Origin: Membranipora membranacea
Taxonomy: Eukaryota > Bryozoa > Gymnolaemata > Cheilostomatida > Membraniporidae
Direction: 5' to 3'
DNA length: 64,000 nt
Assembly (NCBI GenBank): GCA_914767715.1
Contig: OU612067.1
Location: 33,330,162-33,394,161 of the forward strand
In this document: positions 1 through 11,751 of the stretch, piece by piece
Layout of the letters: the number at the start of each line of letters is the position of its first letter
How positions within the stretch are numbered: position 1 is the stretch's first letter
Notes under the pieces: model-generated
Told to the model about the DNA's origin: nothing
What the model saw: only the letters and a program-made list of their open reading frames with translations
Databases searched by the model: none
Program-made: the position numbers and the translations under genes

Positions 1-718
1 ACAGATCAGATTTACGCTAATGTCTAAAAGTTGCTGAAACCATTAGAAATGACAGAAACTATCACTGAATACAGTGGCTCATATATAATACAAATGTAAT
101 GCTTTTTGCTAAACCTAACCAAGCTGAGATAAATTTATATCCCCATCTTAGCGATAATAATCTATATTAGACTAGATCAGATTGAAGTTGCTAAATGCTT
201 TGAACCAAATCAGATAAATAAAGAACAATTTGGCTGCGCCCCATGCTTCGAGTTGTTATCAGGCAAGTGATTCAGGGAATTCCTTTCGATTCAAAGAAGC
301 TCATCGATCATTCATTCTCTCTAGAAGGGCTAAATTTTCAACTAATCTAAAATATCTCTAACCAGCTTTTTTTTTCACCATCTTTGAACTGAATTGTTTT
401 GATATTTTACCTTTGTTTTGCACAATTTATATTAGATATTCAAAAAAATGAGTAATAAAATCTTCGGAAAGAAATCATCACAACATGTTGAAATTGATAT
501 TTTCAATGGTGAAAATCATGGACGCTGTGATGACAATATACACTAGCATCAAATTTTCCCCTTAATGGTCTAAACACACTTGGAGGTTGTGTAGCGGACG
601 ATGCGGGACTGTTTGGCGGATCCGCTCTTTAAACATTTGTCCAATGTAAAGTGTTAATTATGTAAATATTTTGGTCACATGGTACAAACTTGTCACATGA
701 TTCATTCGTGGCAAAACA
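1..718. other. Gene-free AT-rich stretch
   Basis: I see no coding region, RNA gene or clear repeat here. It may include the 5' end of the Harbinger-like element that follows, but I could not find its terminal repeat. Confidence 0.5.
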
Positions 719-2165
719 ATGACATACTTCAGAAAAAGAAAGATTGCTTGTGCTGTTGCCTTGACTGCTGCATTTGCTTATAATGATTAAGAGGCAGCAA
801 GTAAGGTCAAAAGGAGGTGGTGGGTACACCCAGTACTGGTAGAAAGAGAAGAAAGTAACAACTGGTATTGGCTGAATCTGCGACTAAGACAGGAATTTCC
901 TGATTTGTACTTAAGGACTTTTGGTTTTTCTACTACACAATTTGATACTCTTCTTACTCTGCTATGTCCTTTTATAACCAAACAGAACACTCACTTCAGG
1001 ATATCAATACCGCCAGAGATGCGACTGAGTGTCACACTCGTCTACCTAGTCACTGGAGACTCCCTCACCACTCTGTCTCTTCCTTTCAGAATAGGTAAGT
1101 CATAAACTGATATCTAAAACCACAAGCTCAAGTCCTCATATACAAGATCTCATACGTGGTTGACAGGATATGAAGGTACAGTCACCCTACCAATTGCTCT
1201 GATTGTGTCTCTTTCATGTCCCTGCCAAAGCACTAAGTCAATCCCAGCGTTGTTCGTCTTGCATAGTAACCGGGAACCAAGTATCTACTAAGTTTAAAAT
1301 ATGTTTGGCTTGGGTGTCGTATTTTAGAAAGAAACAAGTCTGTAGACATGTCAGCCCATTACCATACATAAAGACGGTAATGCTAGTCACATCTATGGAC
1401 CCTCACATGATCAGTTTGTCATAGACCTAGGATATGGTGGTACCATTTAAGTGAGAAATAATATACAATGTCATACATTGCTTGTAGGAGTGTCAACGAT
1501 ACAACAGATTGTGTCGGAGGTTTGTGGTGCCATAGTGAGTGAGCTATTAGATGAGTTTGTGCGTACACCGAATAAGTCTCAGGAGTGGAAAAATGTGGCA
1601 GAATGCTTTACTGAGCGATGGGATTTCCCTTGTTGTATAGGAAGTTATGTACAGACTCTTGTGAAAGTACCATCTTCAGCCTCACATGTGGCTGTTATTT
1701 GATAAAAGACATGTTGATATTTCTCAATGGTTCATGAATTGTAAAAAGAACCAGCCGAGATCCACCAAACATTCAGCTGAGATTAACAAAATTATCAGGA
1801 TCCTTTTTTCTACCTCATGTTGCACAACTGAGATTCTGATTCAATTAATGATTTCAAACCTAATCTACAAACTTTGAACCATAGGACTATCTGCAGGCTA
1901 CAGTATTTTTTCTTGTACCTCAAACAATTATTCTGCGCCTTTACAATGCCCTCTAACATATCGATTTTGTAGGTGCAATAGATGGTACGCACATAGCTAT
2001 AAAAGCTCCTCCAAACTGTGCATATAACAATTATAAGTCGCGGATCAGTTTGGTGCTAATGGCTGTGTGCGACAGAACGTATCCTTAGCTCTATGTGGAT
2101 GTGGGGATGGTGGAAGTGGTCGGATGGAGGGGTGTTCAATCGGTGCACGCTCGGTACAGGGTTGA
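719..2165 (+). pseudogene. Decayed PIF/Harbinger transposase (HARBI1-like) with introns
   Basis: Three blocks in order match the Harbinger transposase plan. Block 1 (from the ATG at 719, one in-frame TAA near 785) carries RRWWVHPVL, FDTLLTLLCPFI and RLSVTLVYLVTGDS, and ends in FRIG at a GTAAGT donor near 1094. Block 2 starts at an AG near 1487 and reads STIQQIVSEVCGAI, then EWKNVAECFTERWDFPCCIG. Block 3 follows a TTTTGTAG acceptor at 1972 and reads [14 protein letters not shown], whose Asp is the first residue of the DDE triad. It then changes frame to WSDGGVFNRC near 2111-2150, which fits the second catalytic Asp region. The third acidic residue is not found. Stops, frame changes and a missing 3' end make it a pseudogene. 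The family assignment rests on recognised motifs; the intron positions are inferred from splice consensus. Confidence 0.8.
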
Positions 2166-2169
2166 ACCA

Positions 2170-4282
2170 TCAGCAATAGCACTGCGATTCATACCCAAGA
2201 ATTGTCTGACAATTCTGTACAATTCTAGAATTGTTCGAAACTGACCTATATTCCATTACCCAACCACCAACCATTATTGTGTAATTAACCCTGCCTGCTA
2301 AATAAATTACATTCATTATTGCTATTTAACTTATATAGTATAAGTCTGTATTAAGATATGGCACAATGGGACGATTAGCGATGTTGCGCCGATGAGTTGA
2401 TGGAAAGCAAACCTCCCTGCACTGGTTTGGCTTAGAGTATAAGCATGAGAGTGATGGGGCGAACATTGTTACACTGAAACAATGACGAGTTGGCAGCCTC
2501 CCTGGTTGCGCAACAGCGTAAACACACCAATAATGTCAAACCACCGAAGCTTACAAAATGCACTGAGGGATCGATGAGATTGATTGAGATGCTCATCAAC
2601 ACACAGGGGTGGCTTCATGCTGCTGGGGCCGGCCATGAGGAGGTTGTACAAGAGAAGGCCTCGAAACAGCGCTTGACTCATGGTTTCTAGCTGAAGACCT
2701 GTGTGTTGTGCAGTGGTACGCACACCACTGTATGTTGTATCTGACCAGGCAAGATATGCTGTAATGAATAGATATTGCTGTGCAAGGTAGCATCAAAATC
2801 TATATTGCGGCAGGCCCAGGTTCAAATCCCCGCCGGGGCAAATCTTTTCTTTTCATTATGATGGAAATTGAAAGCATTCTGTTCGAATTGTCGGCTCACA
2901 ACTTTTGTAAGCACAGAAAACTCTTAGTAATGAGTATGATGATCCGACCAAATATTTATGTTCAACTCTTCTGCGTTGTATTTTGTGCAATCTGTTAATA
3001 TTGTCAGCAACTGCATAAATAGAATACATCGGCTAAACTATGCTAGCAGAATTATCAGAAAACTTTGCTACTATTAAACTGTACAACATCGCTCACACAG
3101 ATGAGCGAGGAATTACTTTGTATCAACTGTCCTACATGCCTAAGTAAAGAGAAGTGATATGTGAATGAGGCCATATTTTCCGCAGAACGACTGACTACTG
3201 AAAATTTGCTGACTGATGCTAAAAAAACTCAAATTGGTGTCACCACAAGTAGTATGAGTACTGATTATTGGCATAGTCTAAACTACGCTCCTTGTGATTA
3301 TAAAGAGTTAATGGCTTTCAGCTATTTCTATTTGTTGGCCAAAGATGCTCTGACCATGCAGTTAGCTCTGAATGTTATGTTATGTTAGCTGAGGGAGGCA
3401 AAGGTAAATCAACTATCGTAGCCTGGTATATATTCATTACCTGTCTACAAAGGAGCTCTTGATGTTTTACTATGTCATTCTCAGCCATCTTAGTTATATG
3501 GAACAGGAAAAATCTTGGCATTTTTCTCTTTCACTCTTGGATGGTAGTTCCCTAGTAGGTGTTGCCACTAGTACAGATAGAATTGAAATGTTAGACTAGT
3601 GGCAACAGTTTAAAGTAATAAATTTTAATCTGTCAGCCTGAGTGCCGCAAGCAGGGAGGTTAACCAATAACAGGCATAATTACATAATTACCTTGATATC
3701 CTTGTTGTCAAAATTTTTAATTGTACAATTAAGTATAATTACCGCCGTTTGTTAATCCTTCACACAAATTCCATTGCACTTGTAACAAGTCATCATGACA
3801 CAGTTGTGGAATCAGAGAGACAGGAGTCATTGTAAGCTGACCTAACTTCCTGTCTTTTGCTGCTGATAATGAATGCGATGTGTTTTTAATTTCTCGAATA
3901 TTCATTTTTATAATGATGGCTGTTTGGGTGTAAGTGCAATCATGATCATTCTTTGACAGAAAAGTGAAGGGACGGGAAGTTGTAACATTTTATGCAAAAT
4001 ACTAGATAATGGTCCAAATTCCATTCGTATATTTTTATCAAATTATTTCACCAAACTCTGCTTCAAAGCTCATCATTGTACAGAGTTATTATGCCAAGAA
4101 TGAGAATGCCTCACAAAAAAACCTTAAATTCTCTGCAGCCCTTATTCCCCAGTATTTCCAAAAAAGTTTCATTGATTTTCCGCGCTTCTTGGTCAACTTC
4201 AAGAGTTTAGCCAGCATTATAATAATGTAAGTGCATTTGGTTACATTATAATAATGTAACCCCTGGTTACATCTTTTTTGAT
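2170..4282. other. Stretch without a recognisable gene
   Basis: Short ORFs at 2469-2723 and 3161-3388 have no recognisable motif and are probably chance. A B-box-like GGTTCAAATCCC at 2819-2830 may be the tail of a tRNA-derived SINE, but no A box precedes it. A hairpin lies at 3561-3606. Confidence 0.45.
3561..3606. repeat. Hairpin with 12-bp arms
   Basis: GTTGCCACTAGT at 3561-3572 is exactly complementary to ACTAGTGGCAAC at 3595-3606, with a 22-base loop. It may be the core of a small palindromic MITE. No target duplication was identified. Confidence 0.6.
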
Positions 4283-4287
4283 GTTAA

Positions 4288-4308
4288 GAGGCAATTGGGT
4301 TAAAGTCC
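4288..4308 (+). repeat. Left terminal inverted repeat of the TTAA element
   Basis: It starts GAGGCAATTGGG directly after TTAA and is repeated in inverted form at 7359-7379. A second internal copy of most of this sequence begins at 4460 and runs straight into its own inverse (4480-4491). Confidence 0.85.
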
Positions 4309-4509
4309 ACCTCAGGCCGAATACAAGTTTTCTGATTAAATACGGTCCACTATACCCTTTTTTCATATACCATGGGTCACAACTCCCCTAGGGAAAGGGA
4401 AAGGGGAGGTAAGTCAAATGAATTTTGGTTAAAGTCCATTGGATTAATGTGAATTATTAGGCAATTGGGTTAAAGTCCATGGACTTTAACCCAAATCCCA
4501 TAGGTGACA

Positions 4510-6546
4510 GGTGCGAACACACCGCAGAAAGTGGAGTCTTCCAATGCCACCTGCTCTCTCAGGAGCAAAGAGTCGATCTTCAAGACTGTCAGAAATGATA
4601 TCGCCTCTGAGCAGGGCAGGTGGAACTGGTATGCCAGCCATATCAAGGAAGTAAGTTGTTGTTATTGATCTAGATTTACTTTCCTGCTGTGCTGCATTGC
4701 TTGCTTTCTACTATTGCCTTAAAAATGACAAATTGTGTTTACCGTGCCCATAAAGGTGTTGGTTGTAACTTTCACCTTTCACATTCAATTTCAGGATGAA
4801 GTGAAACGATCACGGAGGAGGCCTGGTGTTCCAGAGGAAAATAGGCGCACTCGCACAAAGAGTGCGCGCTACTACCTCCCTCTGGATGGGAGCCAGGATG
4901 TGCGGGTGTGTGTTGGGATGTGGTGCTGCACCCTCGCCCTCAACTACAAGACAGTTAATTATAACTCTCCTCAAACTGAGCTATGTGCCATTTAGTCTTT
5001 GATAGAAGGGTAATTGGTTCAGGACTTCCTGTCTGTTCACTATCACTGCATTCAATTCGATTTTATTTTATCCAAACAGGGACTGAATAGCAAACGAAGA
5101 AGTGTAAATGGAGTAAGGGAGAAGAGAGTGTACAGGGGCACTCCCAGTAACAAATTAACTGACACAGATATTGAGGACAAGGATCGGTTGGTGATAGAGG
5201 CGAGCCAGGTGATGCGGAGCCACTACTGCCGCACTTCCAGCAGAAGGCAATATCTCCCTGCTGGAGTTCACCTGGCGGACCTCTATAGAGAGTTTTTAAA
5301 GAGTCTCACAGAAGATGAGAAGAAGCTGAGCCACACCTGGTTTTACACTTTTTGTGGCACCAACTACAATCTGGGTAACCACAAGCCGAAAAGTGATAAG
5401 TAAGTTGAACATCTTCCATTGCTTAGCAACCCTCTGTGATTATTTTGCATTCCATGTTTTGTGTTGGTTATCCAATTGAAGACTTTCCTTCCAGATAACT
5501 GAACTTTGTTATTGTTTCTTCCAGTTGTGACCAGCGTGTGATGTACCTGAACAAGAAAGATCCGTCAGAGGAGGAGACAGTAAGATACGAGGCACACATA
5601 ATAAGCAGAGACGAAGCTTACCTCAGCAGGCAGCTCGACATAGAAGATCCATCTAAAGTCGTGGTGAGCTTCGATCTCCAACAAATTCTGCCATTTCCTA
5701 AGCTGAGGTCCAGCAAAAAAACTTTTTATAAATCCAGAATGGTACTTTACAACCTTTATTTTTTGTGAAGAACACACAGCAGGGCTACTGGATTTGTTGG
5801 AGCCAGGTCGAAGGCGGAAGAGGTAGCAACGAAATTGCTACCTGCTTGAAGAAATTCTTCTCAACCTATCTGGCGGACAGTCGTCACGTAGTTTTCTAGA
5901 GTGATGGCTGTCCAGGTCAAAATAAAAACAGAGCTGTTGTGGCTGCTTTGGTCCATCTTGCTCACAACAGCCGACCTGGCCAGATAGTAGAGCTGAAGTT
6001 TTTCAAGACTGGGCACAGTCACATGGATACGACTCTGTGCATGCCTCCATTGAGCGTGTCTCGGAGGATGTAGAGATCGGCACGCCAGGTGACTGGGTCC
6101 AGGTCTTCCAGTCCGCAAAGAAATCTGGGGCCCAGTACATCGTTGATGAGCTGAGCGTCAGAGACTTTTCAGACTGGAAGCAGGTAGCAACTGGTGTTTT
6201 TAAGACTAACAGCCTTAAAGGGATTTCACCAATGCACTGCATCAGAGCTGTGAATGTAGGTGGGGCTGTTGAGTTGCAGTGGAGTGAAGGTTGCCTTGAT
6301 CCCCTGAGGCAGGTTGACTGGCGGTGTGTTGGTGGCCAGTACAGCTGGGGTGAACCCCCCAGGGCGTACCTGAATCAGCTCAGCCTGGACCGAAAGAACT
6401 ATCTAGATAGTTCTTCCCTCGTACCGTTGCTCCGTAACAGGGGCAACGCTGAGCTGTACTTCAGGTACGTCAGTACCTTGGTCCCTGGCACACCTCAGGC
6501 GCCAGCTAATCATGAACAGGCCGGGGCTTCTGGATCGACACTGTAA
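4510..6546 (+). pseudogene. Broken transposase-like gene of the TTAA element
   Basis: Exon-like segments join in frame at GT-AG sites. One ends AGCCATATCAAGGAA before GTAAGT at 4651, the next starts after TTTCAG at 4795 (DEVKRSRRRPG, then SARYYLPL), and two more lie at 5079-5399 and from 5525. Motifs in order are HYCRTSSRRQYLPAGVHLADLY, WFYTFCGTNYNLG, CDQRVMYLNKKDPSEEE, VVSFDLQQILPFPKL, SDGCPGQNKNRAVVAALVH (5900-5975), FFKTGHSHMDT, and HASIERVSEDVEIGTPGDW. I recognise this as a transposase-like family common in arthropods, cnidarians and other invertebrates and usually annotated as uncharacterised. The Asp of VVSFDLQQ and SDGC, and the Glu of the HASIE segment, are candidate catalytic acids. 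Frame changes near 5780-6050 and a TAG inside the SDGC block show it is inactive. The location inside matched TIRs supports a transposase role. Confidence 0.75.
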
Positions 6547-7131
6547 ATCGATCCCCACTGAAACTCCGGGTTTGTTGCAGTGTAGCGATGCGGTGTCACC
6601 TTTGTCCAAGATATGTGATGAAGTTCACTCGAGATCTGGGGACGACACATGTAAAAGTGCTGCTGTGTTGTTGCTTATTTTTCCTTTTTCCTTTTTTCCG
6701 TTGGCGGTTTTGCCATTTTTCTTGCACAGACGTCAGAAATTTTTCCCTTTTTATATCCCTTTTCCCCTATTTATTTCCCTTTTTTCCTATTTATTTTCAT
6801 TTTTCGGCGGATTTTGCCATATTTTTTGAATGATTTATTCAATTTTGGGGCGGTTTTGCCCAATTTGTAGAGTGATACAATACAAGACTCTAAAAAAACA
6901 TCAATCTCATCGTCTCATCTTGATGGAACCGGAAATACACACTCAGGAGAGTGTGGGGTGTTCTCTTCCAACGCCGGAATCTTTGCCCTGGGGTGCTAGG
7001 CAGTGACTTTGTTATTGATCAATTGTCACAGCCTTGGCGCCTCTGAATTAAGATTCGTTTTGACAGCACAACAGTGAGTTTTAATTACGGTCGATCATTT
7101 TAAAGAGAATTGGTTAAAGTCCACGGATTTT

Positions 7132-7176
7132 AACCGAAATGCCTTTTAAAAATGCAAATTAAAAGGCATTTCGGTT
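7132..7176. repeat. Hairpin in the right subterminal region of the TTAA element
   Basis: AACCGAAATGCCTTTT at 7132-7147 pairs exactly with AAAAGGCATTTCGGTT at 7161-7176. It is flanked on both sides by copies of the GGTTAAAGTCC-like motif, so the whole 7112-7183 stretch folds on itself. Confidence 0.75.
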
Positions 7177-7358
7177 TAAGTCCGTGCTAACTTTGGCGTA
7201 GAGTGATCCACATTGAATAATCTATTATCACGGGTACTTTTGGAATCCCAACTCTCTACTCGCCAGGTATCATCATGATCCAGAAAAAAACAGAATCAAA
7301 AATTTCGATCAAAATTTTAATTGCCCTCATTACCATTTTTTGACAAAAAAACAATTAC

Positions 7359-7379
7359 GGACTATAACCCAATTGCCTC
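7359..7379 (-). repeat. Right terminal inverted repeat of the TTAA element
   Basis: It reads ...AACCCAATTGCCTC directly before TTAA. It is the inverse of the left end with one difference (TATA against TTTA in the middle). Confidence 0.85.
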
Positions 7380-7384
7380 TTAAC

Positions 7385-8480
7385 CATCAGGGTTGTCCAT
7401 TTTTAAATCTACTGGTACCTTATAAGTTCTGTGAAGGTTGCCTATGAATGCCAGTGTAAACAAAATGAACATTCTGAATGGCTTATCTTGATTATGACTT
7501 CATGGGTAATTAACTTGGATACCAACAATACATCCAAATATGCTTGGCTAAGATGTTGATGTCAAGTGAAACGTAAACAATTGGCAAATGACACTATGAG
7601 AATCTTGTTCAAATTCAATAAGCTACTCCCATTGAAAATGATCAGGCAGATTAAACTGTACATTGTAGCCATTAATTGAATTTTGTGGTATATGGGTAGA
7701 GAGAAGCAAGAGTAAATCAAACAGGCCTATCATTCAATGACACAATAGAACTTGTTTGTACAGAATGTCTGGTGGCCACTTTAAATTCTAAATTTATCAA
7801 TGCAGCTGATAATAATAATCTGAGAGGTTTGAAAGATTATTTGCTTAAAGGCTATCCAGGCAATCATTTATCGCTGTAAAATTTAACTGCTGTAATGGCC
7901 CTGCAAGCCCCTAATCTGGATTTGTTGAAATGGTTGGTAATTCAGGTTGATAGAACCTTTAACAATACCAAACTCTTTGATGCATGCAATTAATGCCAAG
8001 CTGTGCCAAAAGACACTTAAAACAGTCTTGGCTGTAGAAAACACGAAGGATCTTTATGCTGGATTTAATTCTGTGTCCGAATGTGGGCAGACACTCTCAC
8101 TCGACAGCTCACCCCTGCTTGAATGTGGAGAATGTGCAGGAAGAAAATAAATATATGTAAAAGATGGTTTGTCGTTACCGGCAATCTAGGTCCACATAAA
8201 TCAGTATGGGGAAGCTTGAACGCTGGAATTGGAGCTGCTAAGCTCAATTCAGTTCTAGTGTTCATTTTAGTTTTCTATATCTCCCTTTTCCGTCCAACTA
8301 TATGAAATTTGAATTGTATTAAATTGAATTTTCAGTTTGGATATCATCTATATTCTTGCATGACAAGGCTTTGTTCCAACTCGTTCTGGTTATTTTGTTC
8401 TGCTTTACCTGAACTGTTGGTGCTGAACAATCATGTCTATTGTTTAAAAAATCATTTTACTTTTTAGTCTATAATAAGGA
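7385..8480. other. Possible decayed 5' part of the next transposase gene
   Basis: Cys-containing frames such as ELVCTECLVATLNSKF (about 7750) and LCQKTLKTVLAVENTKD (about 7998) could be the worn N-terminal part of the Mutator-like gene that follows, whose relatives carry Cys motifs there. The match is weak and I do not rely on it. Otherwise I see nothing in this stretch. Confidence 0.25.
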
Positions 8481-8599
8481 CAGAATCTCAGCCATGGAGG
8501 AGTCAGAGGGTGTGAAGCTGACAGGGTTGGCAGTGGACGATATGCAGGCTTGAAGCAGCAGAGAGAGAGACTTAGCAGACACCAACGATGCAGATGGTA

Positions 8600-10230
8600 T
8601 GGGGCATGTCTCAGTCATTGTTGATGGAGGTTTGGGCAAAAGGAGCCTTGGCCACTCTTACAACTCATCCACTGGTAAATACAAACTGGTACATTTGTTT
8701 CCTTATGAGAGGATGCTTGTAGTTGGTATCAAACAGACGATTATACCATAAGAACATGAGAACAAACAACATTGCATTGAGCCGAACCAAATGTACGAAG
8801 TGATTATGTCCTCCTGATTTAGAGTAGACAACTACAAGACATTCAGAAAACCTGTGCTAGAAGATGCTTTTATATGTGAAACTACTTTGTAGGTTGTGCT
8901 GTCCTTGATGGAAGCTCGACCGAGAAGGTCCTGGTCCTTTCTGTGAAAACGAAAAGTGCAAGAAACAACACCCTCATAGTGTATGCTATAGGCACTTCAC
9001 AGGAAGCAGCGGGAGCATGGAAGCAGCAGGCATTGTTGAGATGTTTCAGAGATCAGAGGCGGACCATCTTCGATATACAACATTCATCGGAGATGGAGAT
9101 AGCTCGTGGAGACAGCGCTGAAGAAAGAAGTCAAGTATGGTGGAATCATAGAGAAACCTAATATTGCATCAATCATAAAGTAAAGGTAAGCTGAGTCATG
9201 ATCTGTTTTATACTTATATGCTATTGTGCTCTCTGAGTAGGGATTCTTCACCTTTTTTGTCCAGGTTACTCTCCTGCTATGCCTTCAAAGAATGAACTGC
9301 ATAAACAGAAATGATTTTTGAGTTGGCAGCAGCTCGAATAGTACCATTTTTCAACAGTCGGATATTCCATTGGTCATAGGCAAGTGTAGTGTAAGGAAAG
9401 TGCTAACTGACAAGAGAGTGAATAGACTATGCGCATCTGTTACATCTGCCATTAAATTCAGACGGGAGCAGGGTAAGTTGAATATCAAGTTTAATGACAA
9501 TTCAAGACTCTAAGTGAAAAGATATCATCACAATTTTATTGCCTGGTTCTCCCGGCTGAAACTAGTTCAGGGTCTCACTATTTTGGTAGACTAAATACCC
9601 TATAAATCATCCCTGACATGACACCTGAGGCTGTTTTGTTGTTTACAATGACAATCAAGCGCCATGTGATGAATGTACATTTATTTAGATTCATTTTATT
9701 TCCAGGCATGAGTGATTCGACTATACGGGTGATCAAACATGACATCAAAAACAGCATTCAGCACGTCCTAGGCCATCACAAACAATGTTCGAAAGATTTC
9801 TTTTCGTGGTGACAACGGTGATGATGTTGGGATACTCCCGAGCACTTTTCTACTAAAGATCAAGGTAAAGATTTCTACATTCACATTCATCAAACACTCA
9901 GAAATGTCACACATATATTCAAACTCTTGCTTCATGCAGAAATTTGGAGGTTTAAATTTTGATGAGATAATAATGATGATAAGACCAGTAAGCGATTTAC
10001 ATTGGTTTTTCAAAACAAGTTTTCAGATCTTGAAACAAGCTATCACAATTTATCTTTTATCGCATATAGGTTGCACTTGAAAGCTTTGGTCAACAATCAA
10101 ATAGCCGAGAAGTTTATGAGGATAAGGACCAACTCGGATGGTAAAAAAGCTGTACATCGCGGCCAGAAGGGGGCATGGTCCCACAGATGCCATGCAGCTG
10201 TCCTAAAATACATCTACGGGCCTTAGAGGA
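8600..10230 (+). pseudogene. Decayed Mutator-like transposase domain
   Basis: Fragments in several frames follow the order of the Mutator-like transposase domain found in many insect and cnidarian proteins. VSVIVDGGLGKRSLGHSYN (about 8610) corresponds to the VDGTWQKRG region. FCENEKCKKQ (about 8940) is a Cys segment. FTGSSGSMEAAGIVEMFQRS and LRYTTFIGDGDSSW (about 8992-9115) are the most characteristic block. ALKKEVKYGGIIEKP follows, then LTDKRVNRLCASVTSAIKF (about 9400) and a SIQHVLGHHKQCSKDFFSW block (about 9750). Introns with GT-AG boundaries may separate them, but stops and frame changes are frequent, so this is inactive. In intact relatives this domain is often followed by a YqaJ nuclease, as here at 11.75-12.63 kb. 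The 10.25-11.74 kb gap holds only scattered short frames, including YGPNSFDLRE near 10724. Confidence 0.75.
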
Positions 10231-11751
10231 TGTCCATAGCATGGGAGAAGCTCTACAAGAATATTCTTCCAACAAGCACCAGATGCTACTTCAGGTAAGC
10301 CTTTTTACCCAATAGACAATCAGTTGACATTCAGCCTTGTATTTATTTCAATTTGAATGACACTCATTTTGGAATATACAAAGTAATCTTGCATGGTTGT
10401 TTGGTCTTGATATTTCCATAATTGTTTCCCCACAACTTTATTTTAACATTAAACTTTAGATCCATAACAATTCATCCAGCCATGAGTATAAGGGAAGGAG
10501 AAAACAAGCCAAGTATGGGCATAGGGAGGACAAAGAGTTGGGTGTGTTTCACATTTTTAAAGTTTAGTCAGGTAGTAAACTGCAAGGTAAATCGTGTATG
10601 TGTGTTAAAGACTATGGAACATACCAGAAATCAATCGAACCCTGCAATAACCGTCAAAAGAAAACGGAGCATGTTGTTATTAATATTCACAAGGAAAATT
10701 GTTGTCTGTTTTGTAGCTTTAGAATATGGTCCCAACAGTTTCGACCTCAGAGAATCTTTACTAGTAGATATGTGCCGGGAGGCGTACGTTAATATGGCCG
10801 ATCCGGACAGTACAGCATTGTACTCGGGCCAGGTCAGGAATGATTATCAGCAACCGAACAATAGAATGCTTTTCTTTTGTTGTTAATATTCTTATTGTTG
10901 AAATCGTGCTCTGTGAATAACAAAACAATGCATTAGTCATGCCAGCTGCATATTATGAGAATTATTGTGAACATTACATAAAACGCATAAGCCTGACATT
11001 AAGATACGTGACAAAAATGATCTTCAATTTTAACTTCCAATTAATTTTCCGATCCGACTTGAACCGAGATTAAAGTATACAAGTATTAAATTTGTCTGAT
11101 ACCGGCATCGTCTATAATATTGGACAGAAACTATTACTATCGTTATAATAGAGAGATATCAAACGGAACGTAATTAATTAGTAATTACATCAAATACAGT
11201 TTCTCATTCATACATTGTAATACGTTAAGGTTTTGTTCACAAGAAAAAATGGAAATGCACTTACAACTTAAATGTGTCTATTACACATCTCGGTGCCGGG
11301 ACTTTAGAATATAGTCGAGCTGGGCCGACGGGTATAACAAATCCCTATAAAAGTATTACTCTAGTAACTGACATTCCAAACTGGAAAAAGGAAAAAGAAA
11401 ATATTTAGCCAGTAACCTAATTAACAATTAATATAAAATTGCCAAGTTATACAAGTAGCGAGGTCAGATCGAGCAATGCGACATTAACATAATATATTAC
11501 TTTACTTATTAAAATAACTTACGCCATGTGATGCTATTACAGAAACGATCAGGTGTGAAGACCAGACAAGTGTAGTGTAGATATGGTAAAAGATTGGAGT
11601 ATAATTATAAAATCTCCATCTTCACAATAAGAATAATACCAAGACTTGCCACTCTCGTTCACAAAAGCAAAGTGATTGATGAAAAATAGCTACGTGACAA
11701 GACAGATAACTTTGTCATTCAAGTGCAAACAACTCCGAATACAAGCATCAC

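Larger units (their letters stand above)
4288..7379. mobile_element. TTAA-flanked DNA transposon, 3.1 kb, with 21-bp TIRs
   Basis: The ends are inverted repeats beginning GAGGCAATTGGGTTA on the left; the right end matches with one mismatch over 21 bp. Each end is bounded directly by TTAA (4284-4287 and 7380-7383), which fits the TTAA target choice of the piggyBac, Kolobok and Sola3 groups. The element contains one broken multi-exon gene on the same strand (4510-6546) and a cluster of GGTTAAAGTCC motifs near both ends. I could not assign the superfamily from sequence alone. The TTAA could also be part of the TIR rather than a target duplication. Confidence 0.85.

Noticed and set aside
2810-2850. 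Possible tRNA gene
   Set aside because: Only a B-box-like GGTTCAAATCCC is present. No A box or acceptor stem can be formed, so it is at most a SINE tail.
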